Assembly (NCBI GenBank): GCA_937949585.1
Contig: CALEDW010000234.1
Coordinates: 1-8,896, forward strand
Length of the DNA: 8,896 bases
From: an uncultured Acidimicrobiia bacterium
GTDB lineage: Bacteria > Actinomycetota > Acidimicrobiia > IMCC26256 > CALEDW01
Direction of reading: 5' to 3'
Every line of letters starts with the position of its first letter. The stretch's first letter is position 1. The position numbers and the translations under genes were made by a program. Positions 1 through 6,168 of the stretch are shown one piece after another. The notes under the pieces were generated by a model, which worked only from the letters and a program-made list of their open reading frames with translations, was not told the origin of the DNA and made no database searches.

Positions 1-298
1 CCTCCCAGCCGACCAGGCCCGCGGCGAGCAGCAGCAGCAGCCCGTTCAGCTGGGCGCCGAGGACCTCGGCCCGCACCCACCCATAGGTGTGGCGCGCCGA
101 GGCGGGGCGGGAGGCGAGGTGCTGGGCCACGAGCGCCACCGCGAGGGCCGCGGTGTCGGAGGCCATGTGCGCGGCGTCGGCCAGCAGGGCCACCGACCCG
201 AAGACCAGCCCCCCGGCCACCTCGACGGCCAGGTAGCCGGCGTTCAGGGCCAGCGCCCACCACAGCGCCCGCCGCTGGCGGGGACGGTCGGTCGCCAC
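1..298 (-). CDS. Cation diffusion facilitator (CDF) family metal efflux transporter, N-terminal part
   Basis: My own translation of the reverse strand from the GTG at 296-298 gives 99 residues that run off the window. An Arg-rich start (RPRQRR) is followed by a first membrane helix at about residues 12-34. The second helix carries the CDF signature GSVALLADAAHMASD, with H44 and D48 forming the HxxxD half of the transport site. Then comes RPASARHTYGWVRAEVLGAQ, the usual cytoplasmic loop of CzcD/ZitB-like proteins, and a third, leucine-rich helix. In the family, His at the first ligand position goes with zinc-preferring (Zn/Co/Cd) proton antiporters; the actual substrate cannot be read from this fragment. 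The frame is open further upstream, but I see no better start codon, and there is no clear Shine-Dalgarno sequence before this GTG. It begins 56 bases after the pilC stop and may be read through from it. The remaining helices and the C-terminal domain lie outside the window. Confidence 0.88.
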   Translation of the reverse strand, partial: MATDRPRQRRALWWALALNAGYLAVEVAGGLVFGSVALLADAAHMASDTAALAVALVAQHLASRPASARHTYGWVRAEVLGAQLNGLLLLLAAGLVGWE

Positions 299-341
299 GA
301 CCCGATCGTAGGGGCGGATCTGTCCCCCGAGGCCCGAAGCG

Positions 342-353
342 CCGGCGCGCCGG
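342..353. repeat. 12-bp GC palindrome just after the pilC stop
   Basis: CCGGCGCGCCGG is a perfect palindrome whose edge lies one base from the pilC stop codon (355-357), inside the 56-base gap before the CDF gene. It could fold into a GC hairpin in the pilC transcript. There is no T-run after it on the minus strand, so I do not call it an intrinsic terminator. In DNA this GC-rich such palindromes can arise by chance. Confidence 0.3.
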
Positions 354-354
354 G

Positions 355-1578
355 CTACTTGATGAGGTTGATGATGTTGAACATGGGCATGTAGAGGCTG
401 ATGATCATGCCGCCGACCACGATCCCCATGAACACGATGAGCAACGGCTCGATGAGGCTGGTGAGCGCGTCGACGGTCGCCTCCACCTCCTGGTCGTAGA
501 AGTCGGCGATCTTGTCGAGCATCTCGTCGAGGGCGCCGGTCTCCTCCCCCACCGAGATCATCTGCACCACCATCGGGGGGAACACCTCGTGGGTGCCCAA
601 CGGTCGGGCCAGGGTGTCGCCCCGCTTCACCGCCTGCTGGGCGTCGCGCAGCGCGGCGCCGATCACCTCATTGCCCGAGGTGTCGGCCACGATCTCCAGC
701 GACTCCAGGATCCCGACCCCCGAGCGGGTGAGGGCGGCGAGGGTGCGGGAGAACCGGGCCAGGGCGACCTTGCGGGCCAGCATCCCGAAGACCGGGACCC
801 GCAACCGGAACGCGTCCCAGTACGGCTTGCCGGCCGGGGAGCGGGCCCAGCGCCGGAAGGCCCAGAACCCGATCCCGCCCGCCAGCACGAGGAACGGGAA
901 GAAGCGCTGCACCGCCTCGGACACCGCGATGAGCACCCGGGTGGGGAGCGGCAGCACCGCGTTGTCCAGCTCCTTGTAGATCGAGGCGAACTGCGGGACG
1001 ATGAAGATGAGCATGGCGGTGGCGATGAGGCAGCAGATGACCGCCACGATCACCGGGTAGGTCATCGCCGAACGGACCTTGCGGCGCAGCTCCACCTGCT
1101 TCTCGATCGTCGCGGCCAGGCGGGCCAGCACCGCGTCGAGGACACCGCCGACCTCCCCGGCCCGCACCATCGCCAGATACAGGCGGGTGAAGACCTTCGG
1201 GTGCTTGGCCAGCGCCGCCGACAGCGCCGAGCCCTTCTCGACGTCGACGCGCACCTCGCCGACGACGCGGGCCAACTCGGGGTTCTCGGTCTGGGTGGCC
1301 AGGATGTTCAGGGCCCGCACCAGGGACAGGCCGGAGTTGATCATCGTGGCAAACTGGCGGGAGAACACCGCCACGTCCTTCAGCTTCACCCGGCCCGACA
1401 GGCCGGGCAGCTTCACCTCGGCGGAGAAGCGGGCCCCGTCCCGGCGGCTGACCGACACGGGCACGTAGCCCATCTGGCGGAGCCGCCCGAGGACCAGGGC
1501 CTCGTCGTCGGCTTCGAGCTCGCCCTCGAGGATCCGACCGCCGGCATCGCGTACCTTGTAGGCGAAGGTCGTCGGCAT
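355..1578 (-). CDS. pilC: PilC, type IV pilus inner-membrane platform protein (GspF family)
   Basis: A 407-residue protein, the normal length for PilC/GspF. PilC is the inner-membrane platform on which PilB and PilT work when pilin subunits are added to or removed from the fibre base. A short N-terminal region (1-60; YKVRDAGGRILEGELEA is typical) precedes two T2SSF domains at about 70-195 and 272-395. Each has its acidic motif: GEVGG at 141-145 and GEETGAL at 344-350. Membrane segments are visible at about 172-196, 226-242 and 376-400. It starts with ATG at 1576-1578, only six bases after the pilT stop and with no good Shine-Dalgarno sequence, so translation is probably coupled to pilT. The order pilB-pilT-pilC is the classic T4P motor cluster. 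A type II secretion GspF is the alternative, but the adjacent PilT argues for a pilus. Confidence 0.95.
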   Translation of the reverse strand: MPTTFAYKVRDAGGRILEGELEADDEALVLGRLRQMGYVPVSVSRRDGARFSAEVKLPGLSGRVKLKDVAVFSRQFATMINSGLSLVRALNILATQTENPELARVVGEVRVDVEKGSALSAALAKHPKVFTRLYLAMVRAGEVGGVLDAVLARLAATIEKQVELRRKVRSAMTYPVIVAVICCLIATAMLIFIVPQFASIYKELDNAVLPLPTRVLIAVSEAVQRFFPFLVLAGGIGFWAFRRWARSPAGKPYWDAFRLRVPVFGMLARKVALARFSRTLAALTRSGVGILESLEIVADTSGNEVIGAALRDAQQAVKRGDTLARPLGTHEVFPPMVVQMISVGEETGALDEMLDKIADFYDQEVEATVDALTSLIEPLLIVFMGIVVGGMIISLYMPMFNIINLIK

Positions 1579-1584
1579 CCGGGC

Positions 1585-3168
1585 TCAGGCCGCCCAGCCG
1601 GCGCTCTGCACCAGCCGGCGCAGGTCGTCCTCGTTGGCGCAGCGCTCCAGCGCCGCGTCCAGGCTCACCTTCTGGGCCCGCACCAGCGAGGCGAGGTGCT
1701 GGTCCATCGTGATCATCCCGTGCTTCGCGCCGGCCTGCATCGCCGAGTAGATCTGGTGGATCTTGCCCTCCCGGATGAGGTTGCGGACCGCCGGGGTGGC
1801 GACCAGCACCTCGGCGGCCACCACCCGGCCGGTGCCGTCTGCGGTGCGCAGCAGCTGCTGGGTGATCACCCCCTGCAGCGAGGAGGCGAGCTGCACCCGA
1901 ACCTGCTGCTGCTGGTGGGCGGGGAACACGTCGATGACCCGGTCGATCGACTGCGGGGCGTCCTGGGTGTGCAGAGTGGCGAACACCAGGTGGCCGGTCT
2001 CAGCTGCGGTGAGCGCGGTCTGGATGGTCTCCAGGTCCCGCATCTCGCCCACCAGGATCACGTCGGGATCCTGGCGCAGCACGTGCCGGAGCGCCTCGGC
2101 GAAGCTATGCGTGTCCTCCCCCACCTCCCGCTGGTTCACCAGCGCCCGCTTGTGGCTGTGCAGGAACTCGATGGGGTCCTCGACGGTCATGATGTGGACG
2201 GCCTTGGTGCGGTTGATGATGTCGATGAGGGAGGCCAGGGTGGTGCTCTTGCCGGAGCCGGTCGGCCCGGTCACCAGCACCAGGCCGCGGGGCAGCTCGG
2301 CGAACTGGCGCACCGACGCCGGGAGGCCGAGCTGCTCGAAGGGCACGATCTCGTAGGGGATGGCCCGCATCACCGCGCCGACCGAGTCACGCTGGCAGAA
2401 CACGTTCATCCGGAACCGGCTCCGGCCGGGCAGGGAGTAGGAGCAGTCGAGCTCCAGGTCGTTCTCGAACTTCTCCCGCTGCTTCTGGGTGAGCACCGCG
2501 TAGACCATCTCCCGGATCTTCGAGCCGTTGAGCGGCTCGAAGCCGGCCAGGGGCCGCAGCTCGCCGTGAACCCGCACTACCGGCGGCGAGCCGGCCGTGA
2601 GGTGCAGGTCGGAGCCGCGCAGCTCGAGCAGCAGGCCGAGCAGCTCGTTGACGTGCACCCCCGCGGGCTCGTCCCCGCCGGCGCCGGGCGCCGCCGACCC
2701 GGCGGTCCCGGGCGCCGGCGCCTCGGCCGCCGCCGGCCCGTACACCCCGTCGATGGCGTGGGCGAGCTCGTAGCGCCCCGCCGCCGCCGGGATGATCTCG
2801 TGGCCGGTGACCTGGGCGACTGCGCCGAGCGCGGCCTGGTCTCCGGGGTCGGCGAAGGCCACCACGAGCCGGCCGTCCTCGAAGTCGACGCCCAGGGCGC
2901 CGAACCGCCGGCACACGTCCTCCGGGACGAGGGTGGCCGCCTCGGGGTGCAGGGGCTGCTCCTCGAAGTCGACGAACCGCAGACCGACGGTCTCGGCCGC
3001 CGCAGCGGCGAGGTCCTTCTCGTCGACGAGGCCGTGGCGGCGCAGCACGACCGGCAGCGGTTCGCCGCTGCGGCGGGCCTCGGCGGTGGCCAGCGCCAGG
3101 TCGTCGCGGGACAGGACGTGCCGGTGGACGAGGAACTCGCCCAGCAGACGCGCCTGGCTCGCCAGCAT
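1585..3168 (-). CDS. pilT: PilT, type IV pilus retraction ATPase with an extra N-terminal MshEN-like domain
   Basis: I start this at the ATG at 3166-3168, giving 527 residues, because a strong GGAGGTGG lies just upstream; the frame is open to 3261, but the extra residues look like non-coding leader. Residues 1-145 form a GspE N-terminal/MshEN-like domain (LLGEFLVHRHVLS, then LRRHGLVDEKDL, then LVVAFADPGDQ). An Ala/Gly/Pro linker (145-168) follows, then a full PilT: PAS-like N-subdomain from 171 (SDLHL), Walker A GPTGSGKST at 301-309, Walker B DPDVILVGEMRD at 367-378, His box TGHLVFATLH at 391-400, and the PilT signature AVRNLIRE at 460-467, close to the canonical AIRNLIRE needed for retraction. 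Usual PilT proteins are about 350 residues, so the N-domain is the oddity. It should hydrolyse ATP at PilC to drive pilus retraction. It lies 124 bases after pilB and six before pilC. Confidence 0.95.
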   Translation of the reverse strand: MLASQARLLGEFLVHRHVLSRDDLALATAEARRSGEPLPVVLRRHGLVDEKDLAAAAAETVGLRFVDFEEQPLHPEAATLVPEDVCRRFGALGVDFEDGRLVVAFADPGDQAALGAVAQVTGHEIIPAAAGRYELAHAIDGVYGPAAAEAPAPGTAGSAAPGAGGDEPAGVHVNELLGLLLELRGSDLHLTAGSPPVVRVHGELRPLAGFEPLNGSKIREMVYAVLTQKQREKFENDLELDCSYSLPGRSRFRMNVFCQRDSVGAVMRAIPYEIVPFEQLGLPASVRQFAELPRGLVLVTGPTGSGKSTTLASLIDIINRTKAVHIMTVEDPIEFLHSHKRALVNQREVGEDTHSFAEALRHVLRQDPDVILVGEMRDLETIQTALTAAETGHLVFATLHTQDAPQSIDRVIDVFPAHQQQQVRVQLASSLQGVITQQLLRTADGTGRVVAAEVLVATPAVRNLIREGKIHQIYSAMQAGAKHGMITMDQHLASLVRAQKVSLDAALERCANEDDLRRLVQSAGWAA

Positions 3169-3171
3169 CGA

Positions 3172-3179
3172 CCACCTCC
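3172..3179 (-). promoter_or_regulatory. Shine-Dalgarno of pilT
   Basis: The minus strand reads GGAGGTGG, with the GGAGGT core five bases before the ATG at 3166-3168. It is one of the two strongest ribosome binding sites in the window and decides the pilT start against the in-frame upstream start at 3261. Confidence 0.8.
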
Positions 3180-3191
3180 GCGTGACCTCGT

Positions 3192-3207
3192 CGGGACCCT
3201 CGTCCCG
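3192..3207. repeat. Small hairpin in the pilT leader
   Basis: CGGGAC and GTCCCG form a perfect 6-bp stem around a 4-base loop (3198-3201), 12 bases upstream of the pilT ribosome binding site. It does not cover the Shine-Dalgarno sequence. Any role in pilT translation is speculative. Confidence 0.25.
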
Positions 3208-3236
3208 GTATCGGCGCCGGGGCGGGTGACCTGAAG

Positions 3237-3264
3237 CCCCGGACCACCGGCCCCGGACCACCGG
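3237..3264. repeat. Perfect 14-bp tandem repeat in the pilB-pilT spacer
   Basis: CCCCGGACCACCGG occurs twice head to tail (3237-3250 and 3251-3264) in the 124-base spacer between pilB and pilT. It lies directly beside the strong hairpin at 3266-3288. It may be slippage-derived simple sequence or a binding site; the sequence alone does not decide. Confidence 0.55.
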
Positions 3265-3265
3265 T

Positions 3266-3288
3266 CGGGGACCGGGGCCCCGGCCCCG
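3266..3288 (-). terminator. Strong GC hairpin four bases after the pilB stop (possible attenuator or RNA-stability element)
   Basis: The 12-bp perfect palindrome CCGGGGCCCCGG (3272-3283) is flanked by CGGGG (3266-3270) and CCCCG (3284-3288), which pair after one bulged base at 3271. Together they give a near-perfect 11-bp all-GC stem in the RNA. It sits four bases past the pilB stop codon (3293-3295). There is no U-tract, so classical Rho-independent termination is doubtful. Partial attenuation, a block to 3' exonucleases that would raise pilB message over pilT, or a processing site are all possible. The structure is visible; the function is inference. Confidence 0.4.
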
Positions 3289-3292
3289 GGCC

Positions 3293-4975
3293 TCAGACCA
3301 CGACCCGGAACACCTCCTCGAGCGAGGTGAGCCCGGCCGCCGCCTTGCGCAGCCCGTCGCGGCGCAGCGGCACCATCCCTTCCATGAGGGCGAGCTTGCG
3401 GATCTCCTCGGTGGCGCGCCGCTCCAGGATCGCCAGTTCGATCTCCTCGGTGACCAGCATCACCTCGTGGATCGCGAACCGTCCCCGGTACCCGGTGCCG
3501 CCGCAGGCGGTGCAACCGACCGGCCGGTACAACACCGGCGCCTCGGCGGGCAGGTCCGGGGCGTCCCAGCCCGCCTCCAGGAGCTCCGCCTCGGTGGGCT
3601 CGTAGGCCTCGCGGCACCGGTCGCACAGCCGGCGGGCCAGGCGCTGGGCGAGGACGCAGTCCAGGGCCGAGGTCACCAGGAACGGCTCCACCCCCATCTC
3701 CACGAGCCGCAGCGGGGTGGAGGCCGCGTCGTTGGTGTGCAGCGTGGTGAGCACGAGGTGCCCGGTGAGCGCGGCCTCCACCGCGATGACCGCGGTCTCC
3801 CGGTCGCGCACCTCCCCCACGAGCACCACGTCGGGATCGGCCCGCAGGATGGAGCGAAGCGCGGCGGCGAAGGTGAGCCCTGCTTTCGGGTTGATCTGCA
3901 CCTGGTTGATGCCGGCCAGCCGGTACTCGACGGGATCCTCGACGGTGATGATGTTGCGGTCCGGGGAGTTGAGCACGTTGAGGGTGGCGTACAGGGTCGT
4001 GCTCTTCCCGGAGCCGGTCGGCCCCGTGACCAGGATCGTGCCGTAGGGCTTGCGGAACGCCTGCTCGTACCGGGCGAGGACGTCGGGCAGGAACCCCTGG
4101 TCGGCGAGGCCGAGCAGCGCCTGGTTTTTGTCGAGGATCCGCATCACCACCTTCTCGCCGTGCACGGTGGGCAGCGTTGCGACCCGCAGGTCCACGGCGT
4201 TGCCGGCGACGGTGAGTGACATGCGGCCGTCCTGGGGCACCCGGCGCTCGGCGATGTTGAGGTCGGCCATCACCTTGAGCCGGGAGACCACCCCGGCCTG
4301 GATCGCCTTGGGTGAGCGCATCACCTCGTGCAGGACGCCGTCGATCCGGAACCGGATGCGCAGGTCGCCCTCGGTGGGTTCCACGTGGATGTCGGAGGCC
4401 CGGTCCTGCACCGCCTGGGTGATGAGCAGGTTCACGAACTTCACGATCGGGGCGTCCTCGACGACCTCCCGCACGGTGGCGAGGTCGTCGGCGGCGTCGA
4501 GCTCGTCGACCGCCTCCTGGGCGACACCCTCGACCTCCTGGTCGAGGCGGTGTATCCGGTCGATCGCCGCCCGCACCTGGGCCGGGGGGGCGACCACCGT
4601 GTGCAGCTCGGCGCCGGTGAGCGCCCGGATGTCGTCGATGGCGAACACGTTCGACGGGTCGGAGAAGGCCACGACGAGCTTGCCGTCGTCGCGCCGGCCG
4701 ATCGGCAGGGCCTGGTAGCGGCGGGCGAGCGACTCGGGGATCAGCGTGGCGACCGCCGGGTCGACGGCACGCTCGGCGAGGTCGCAGAACTCCAGGCCGA
4801 CCTGCTCGGCGAGGGCACGGACCAGGTCGGCCTCGGTGATGACGCCCCGGTCGATGAGCACCCGGCCCAGCGGGCGCCCGGTGCGTTGCTGGTCGGTGAT
4901 CGCCGCGTCGAGGTCGTCGGGGCTCACCAGGCCCCGACGGACCAGGAGGGTCCCGAGCGCTTCGACCTCAGACAC
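3293..4975 (-). CDS. pilB: PilB, type IV pilus extension ATPase (GspE family)
   Basis: I start this at the GTG at 4973-4975, preceded by GGAGG, giving 560 residues; the frame is open to 5083 but that part is leader. PilB hydrolyses ATP beneath PilC to polymerise pilin. Residues 1-145 are a MshEN/GspE N-terminal domain with two well-kept 24-residue motifs (6-29 and 35-58) separated by five residues. The ATPase core follows: SDIHVEP at 194-200, RVPQDGR at 245-251, Walker A GPTGSGKST at 318-326, the Asp box around TVEDPVEY at 344-351, Walker B DPDVVLVGEVRD at 380-391, and the His box TGHLVLTTLHTNDA at 404-417. A tetracysteine zinc site is formed by C451, C454, C488 and C491, typical of PilB/GspE and absent from PilT. 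The length is normal. GspE of a type II secretion system is the alternative, made unlikely by the next gene being pilT. Confidence 0.95.
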   Translation of the reverse strand: MSEVEALGTLLVRRGLVSPDDLDAAITDQQRTGRPLGRVLIDRGVITEADLVRALAEQVGLEFCDLAERAVDPAVATLIPESLARRYQALPIGRRDDGKLVVAFSDPSNVFAIDDIRALTGAELHTVVAPPAQVRAAIDRIHRLDQEVEGVAQEAVDELDAADDLATVREVVEDAPIVKFVNLLITQAVQDRASDIHVEPTEGDLRIRFRIDGVLHEVMRSPKAIQAGVVSRLKVMADLNIAERRVPQDGRMSLTVAGNAVDLRVATLPTVHGEKVVMRILDKNQALLGLADQGFLPDVLARYEQAFRKPYGTILVTGPTGSGKSTTLYATLNVLNSPDRNIITVEDPVEYRLAGINQVQINPKAGLTFAAALRSILRADPDVVLVGEVRDRETAVIAVEAALTGHLVLTTLHTNDAASTPLRLVEMGVEPFLVTSALDCVLAQRLARRLCDRCREAYEPTEAELLEAGWDAPDLPAEAPVLYRPVGCTACGGTGYRGRFAIHEVMLVTEEIELAILERRATEEIRKLALMEGMVPLRRDGLRKAAAGLTSLEEVFRVVV

Positions 4976-4979
4976 CGTG

Positions 4980-4984
4980 CCTCC
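4980..4984 (-). promoter_or_regulatory. Shine-Dalgarno of pilB
   Basis: The minus strand reads GGAGG, four bases before the GTG at 4973-4975. It supports this GTG over the in-frame ATGs at 5047 and 5083, which would add an Arg/Pro-rich stretch unlike any PilB N-terminus and would overlap the tandem repeats. Confidence 0.7.
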
Positions 4985-4998
4985 GTGGCGGGCGACCC

Positions 4999-5017
4999 CC
5001 GCGCCGGGTGGGCGCGG
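4999..5017. repeat. Hairpin in the pilB leader
   Basis: A perfect 7-bp inverted repeat (CCGCGCC at 4999-5005, GGCGCGG at 5011-5017) surrounds a 5-base loop, about 15 bases upstream of the pilB ribosome binding site. It is a plausible leader RNA stem, but chance GC pairing is common in this sequence. Confidence 0.3.
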
Positions 5018-5044
5018 CCTGCCTGCCCTATCGGCGGGACGGCG

Positions 5045-5109
5045 CATCACCTTGACCGGGGGGTCACCCCGACGACCGGTCACCCCGACCGGCGGTCACC
5101 GCCGGGTGG
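5045..5109. promoter_or_regulatory. Array of four spaced TCACC repeats upstream of pilB
   Basis: On the plus strand GGTCACCCCGAC occurs at 5062-5073 and again at 5078-5089. A third, partial copy GGTCACC is at 5094-5100, and a degenerate copy CATCACCTTGAC at 5045-5056. Spacing is 17, 16 and 16 bases. The third copy is also the core of an odd palindrome, GGCGGTCACCGCC (5091-5103). The array fills about half of the 141-base gap between the DUF4388 gene and pilB, and its near edge is about 70 bases from the pilB start. That placement fits a set of operator half-sites or an activator array for a pil promoter. No convincing -35/-10 pair could be identified, so the regulatory role is inference. Confidence 0.45.
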
Positions 5110-5116
5110 GACCGGC

Positions 5117-6091
5117 TCAGGGGTCGCCGTCGCGCAGCGCCGAGAACAGACGCAGCAGCGCGCCGCGGTCACGAGACACGTAGGTGCCCGTCTCCCCCGC
5201 CTCCCCGGAACCGGCGGCGGGGTCGTCGGCCGGCGGTTCGGGGACACGGGGCTCGGGGTCGGGCCCGGCGACGGCGCCGGCTCGGACCGGACGCGCCGGC
5301 GGCGGCGTCGGCGCGGTCGCCACGGTTGCGGTGACGTCGGCCGCGTCCTCGGGGGCGAGGTCCACCGCCGGGACCGGCCCCGGGGTGGCGGGGTCCTCGG
5401 CGCGGACCAGCCCGGCGCGGGCTGCGAGTTCGGCCCGCGTCGCCTCCATGGCGTGCCCCCGAGCGGCCTCGGCCGGTCCGGGCCGGAGGCCGCCCACACC
5501 GGGCGCGGGAACGCCGGCCGGGAACGCGACCCGGGCGGCGCCGTGCTCGACGAGGTCGGCGACCACCGCGGCCGCCTCCACCGCGGCGAGGTCGAGGTCA
5601 CGGGCGATCTGGCGCACGGTGCGCACCCCGTCGGTGGCCCGCAACACCCGGAACGCGAGGCGGTCGAGGGTGAGCGGCTCCCCGGCGAGGTCGTCGTTCA
5701 GCGCGGGACGGTCGTCGAGCGACGGGACCCGAAGCTGGATCCGGTCCCAGTGCCGGGCCAGGCGCTGCGCGGTCCCGAGTACGGCAGAGACCTCGACCCG
5801 TTGCGGTGCCGGCCACGGGGGCGGCACACCGGGTGAGAACCGGAAGGTGCCCGAACCGGCCCGGAGCAGCTGGAAGCACACGTCGAGGAGCCGGGCCCGT
5901 AGCAGGTCGGGGCGCTCGACCGGCCCGGTGACGTCGGCGGCCTCCCCGGCACAGAACCGCCCCTCGCTGAGGTAGAGGGTCCCGTCGCCGTCCGGCGACC
6001 GCACCTCCAGGGCCCCGGTGTGCCCGGCGCGCTCGACCAGCCCGATGATCTCGCACAGGTCGAACTCCTCCAGGCTGCCTTCGAGGGCCAC
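5117..6091 (-). CDS. DUF4388 domain protein, putative type IV pilus regulator or accessory protein
   Basis: A 324-residue soluble protein with a GTG start at 6089-6091. Residues 1 to about 115 match the DUF4388 (PatA N-terminal-like) pattern: LEGSLEEFDLCEIIGLVERA at 3-22, then TGALEV and GTLYLSEGRFCAGEA at 37-51. DUF4388 domains are usually found in regulators or linked to response-regulator and gliding/pilus functions; no enzymatic motif is seen. Residues about 139-190 (LDRLAFRVLRATDG, VRQIARDLDL, VADLVEHGAARV) resemble a small winged-helix fold. Residues about 192-303 are a Pro/Ala/Asp-rich, probably disordered linker. The last 20 residues form a short amphipathic helix, SRDRGALLRLFSALRDGD, that looks like a docking peptide. 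There are no membrane segments, no signal peptide and not one lysine. It lies 77 bases after aroE and 141 before pilB, which suggests a link to the pilus motor. Its exact role is unknown. Confidence 0.75.
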   Translation of the reverse strand: MALEGSLEEFDLCEIIGLVERAGHTGALEVRSPDGDGTLYLSEGRFCAGEAADVTGPVERPDLLRARLLDVCFQLLRAGSGTFRFSPGVPPPWPAPQRVEVSAVLGTAQRLARHWDRIQLRVPSLDDRPALNDDLAGEPLTLDRLAFRVLRATDGVRTVRQIARDLDLAAVEAAAVVADLVEHGAARVAFPAGVPAPGVGGLRPGPAEAARGHAMEATRAELAARAGLVRAEDPATPGPVPAVDLAPEDAADVTATVATAPTPPPARPVRAGAVAGPDPEPRVPEPPADDPAAGSGEAGETGTYVSRDRGALLRLFSALRDGDP

Positions 6092-6142
6092 GGTTTCCGT
6101 TCCCGGCTCCGGCGCCGGCGCGCCTCACCCGATTCATCGGCA

Positions 6143-6167
6143 GCCGGGTCGCCGAGGTTGACCCGGC
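6143..6167. repeat. 8-bp inverted repeat between aroE and the DUF4388 gene
   Basis: GCCGGGTC (6143-6150) and GACCCGGC (6160-6167) are perfect inverted copies around a 9-base loop, starting one base after the aroE stop codon (6169-6171). No T-run follows on the minus strand. It could weaken read-through from the housekeeping genes into the pil genes, or it could be an operator. The stem is visible; the role is not. Confidence 0.35.
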
Positions 6168-6168
6168 C

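Noticed and set aside
331..355. Intrinsic terminator after pilC
   Set aside because: GC palindromes are present, but no T-rich tract follows on the minus strand, so only a repeat is reported.
589..3234. An 881-codon open frame on the plus strand, antisense to pilC and pilT
   Set aside because: Its product is a His/Arg/Gly/Gln-rich string with no domain pattern, and it mirrors the codon structure of two confidently identified genes. Very GC-rich genes commonly leave the opposite strand free of stops.
3169..3261. An upstream in-frame start for pilT at 3261
   Set aside because: The extension is basic and low-complexity, overlaps repeats and hairpins, and lacks the strong Shine-Dalgarno sequence present before the ATG at 3168.
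5018..5060. A sigma-70-like promoter for pilB (GATAGG as a -10, with nearby GGTCAA or GGTGAT)
   Set aside because: The elements match poorly and their spacing is not convincing. TTGACC at 5052-5057 reads on the plus strand, where no gene follows.
5045..5109. A c-di-GMP riboswitch or CRISPR-like array at the repeat cluster
   Set aside because: The repeats are too short and spaced at 16-17 bases, without CRISPR spacers. I could not find the conserved core of a known c-di-GMP riboswitch.
4328..5836. A 502-codon plus-strand open frame across pilB and the DUF4388 gene
   Set aside because: Low-complexity composition (Gly, Arg, Asp, His), no recognisable motif and no supporting ribosome binding site. 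It is the antisense shadow of real genes.
5598..6137. An alternative minus-strand frame with an ATG at 6137 over the DUF4388 gene
   Set aside because: The translation is Arg/Pro/Ala-rich with no domain, whereas the chosen frame gives a clear DUF4388 pattern.
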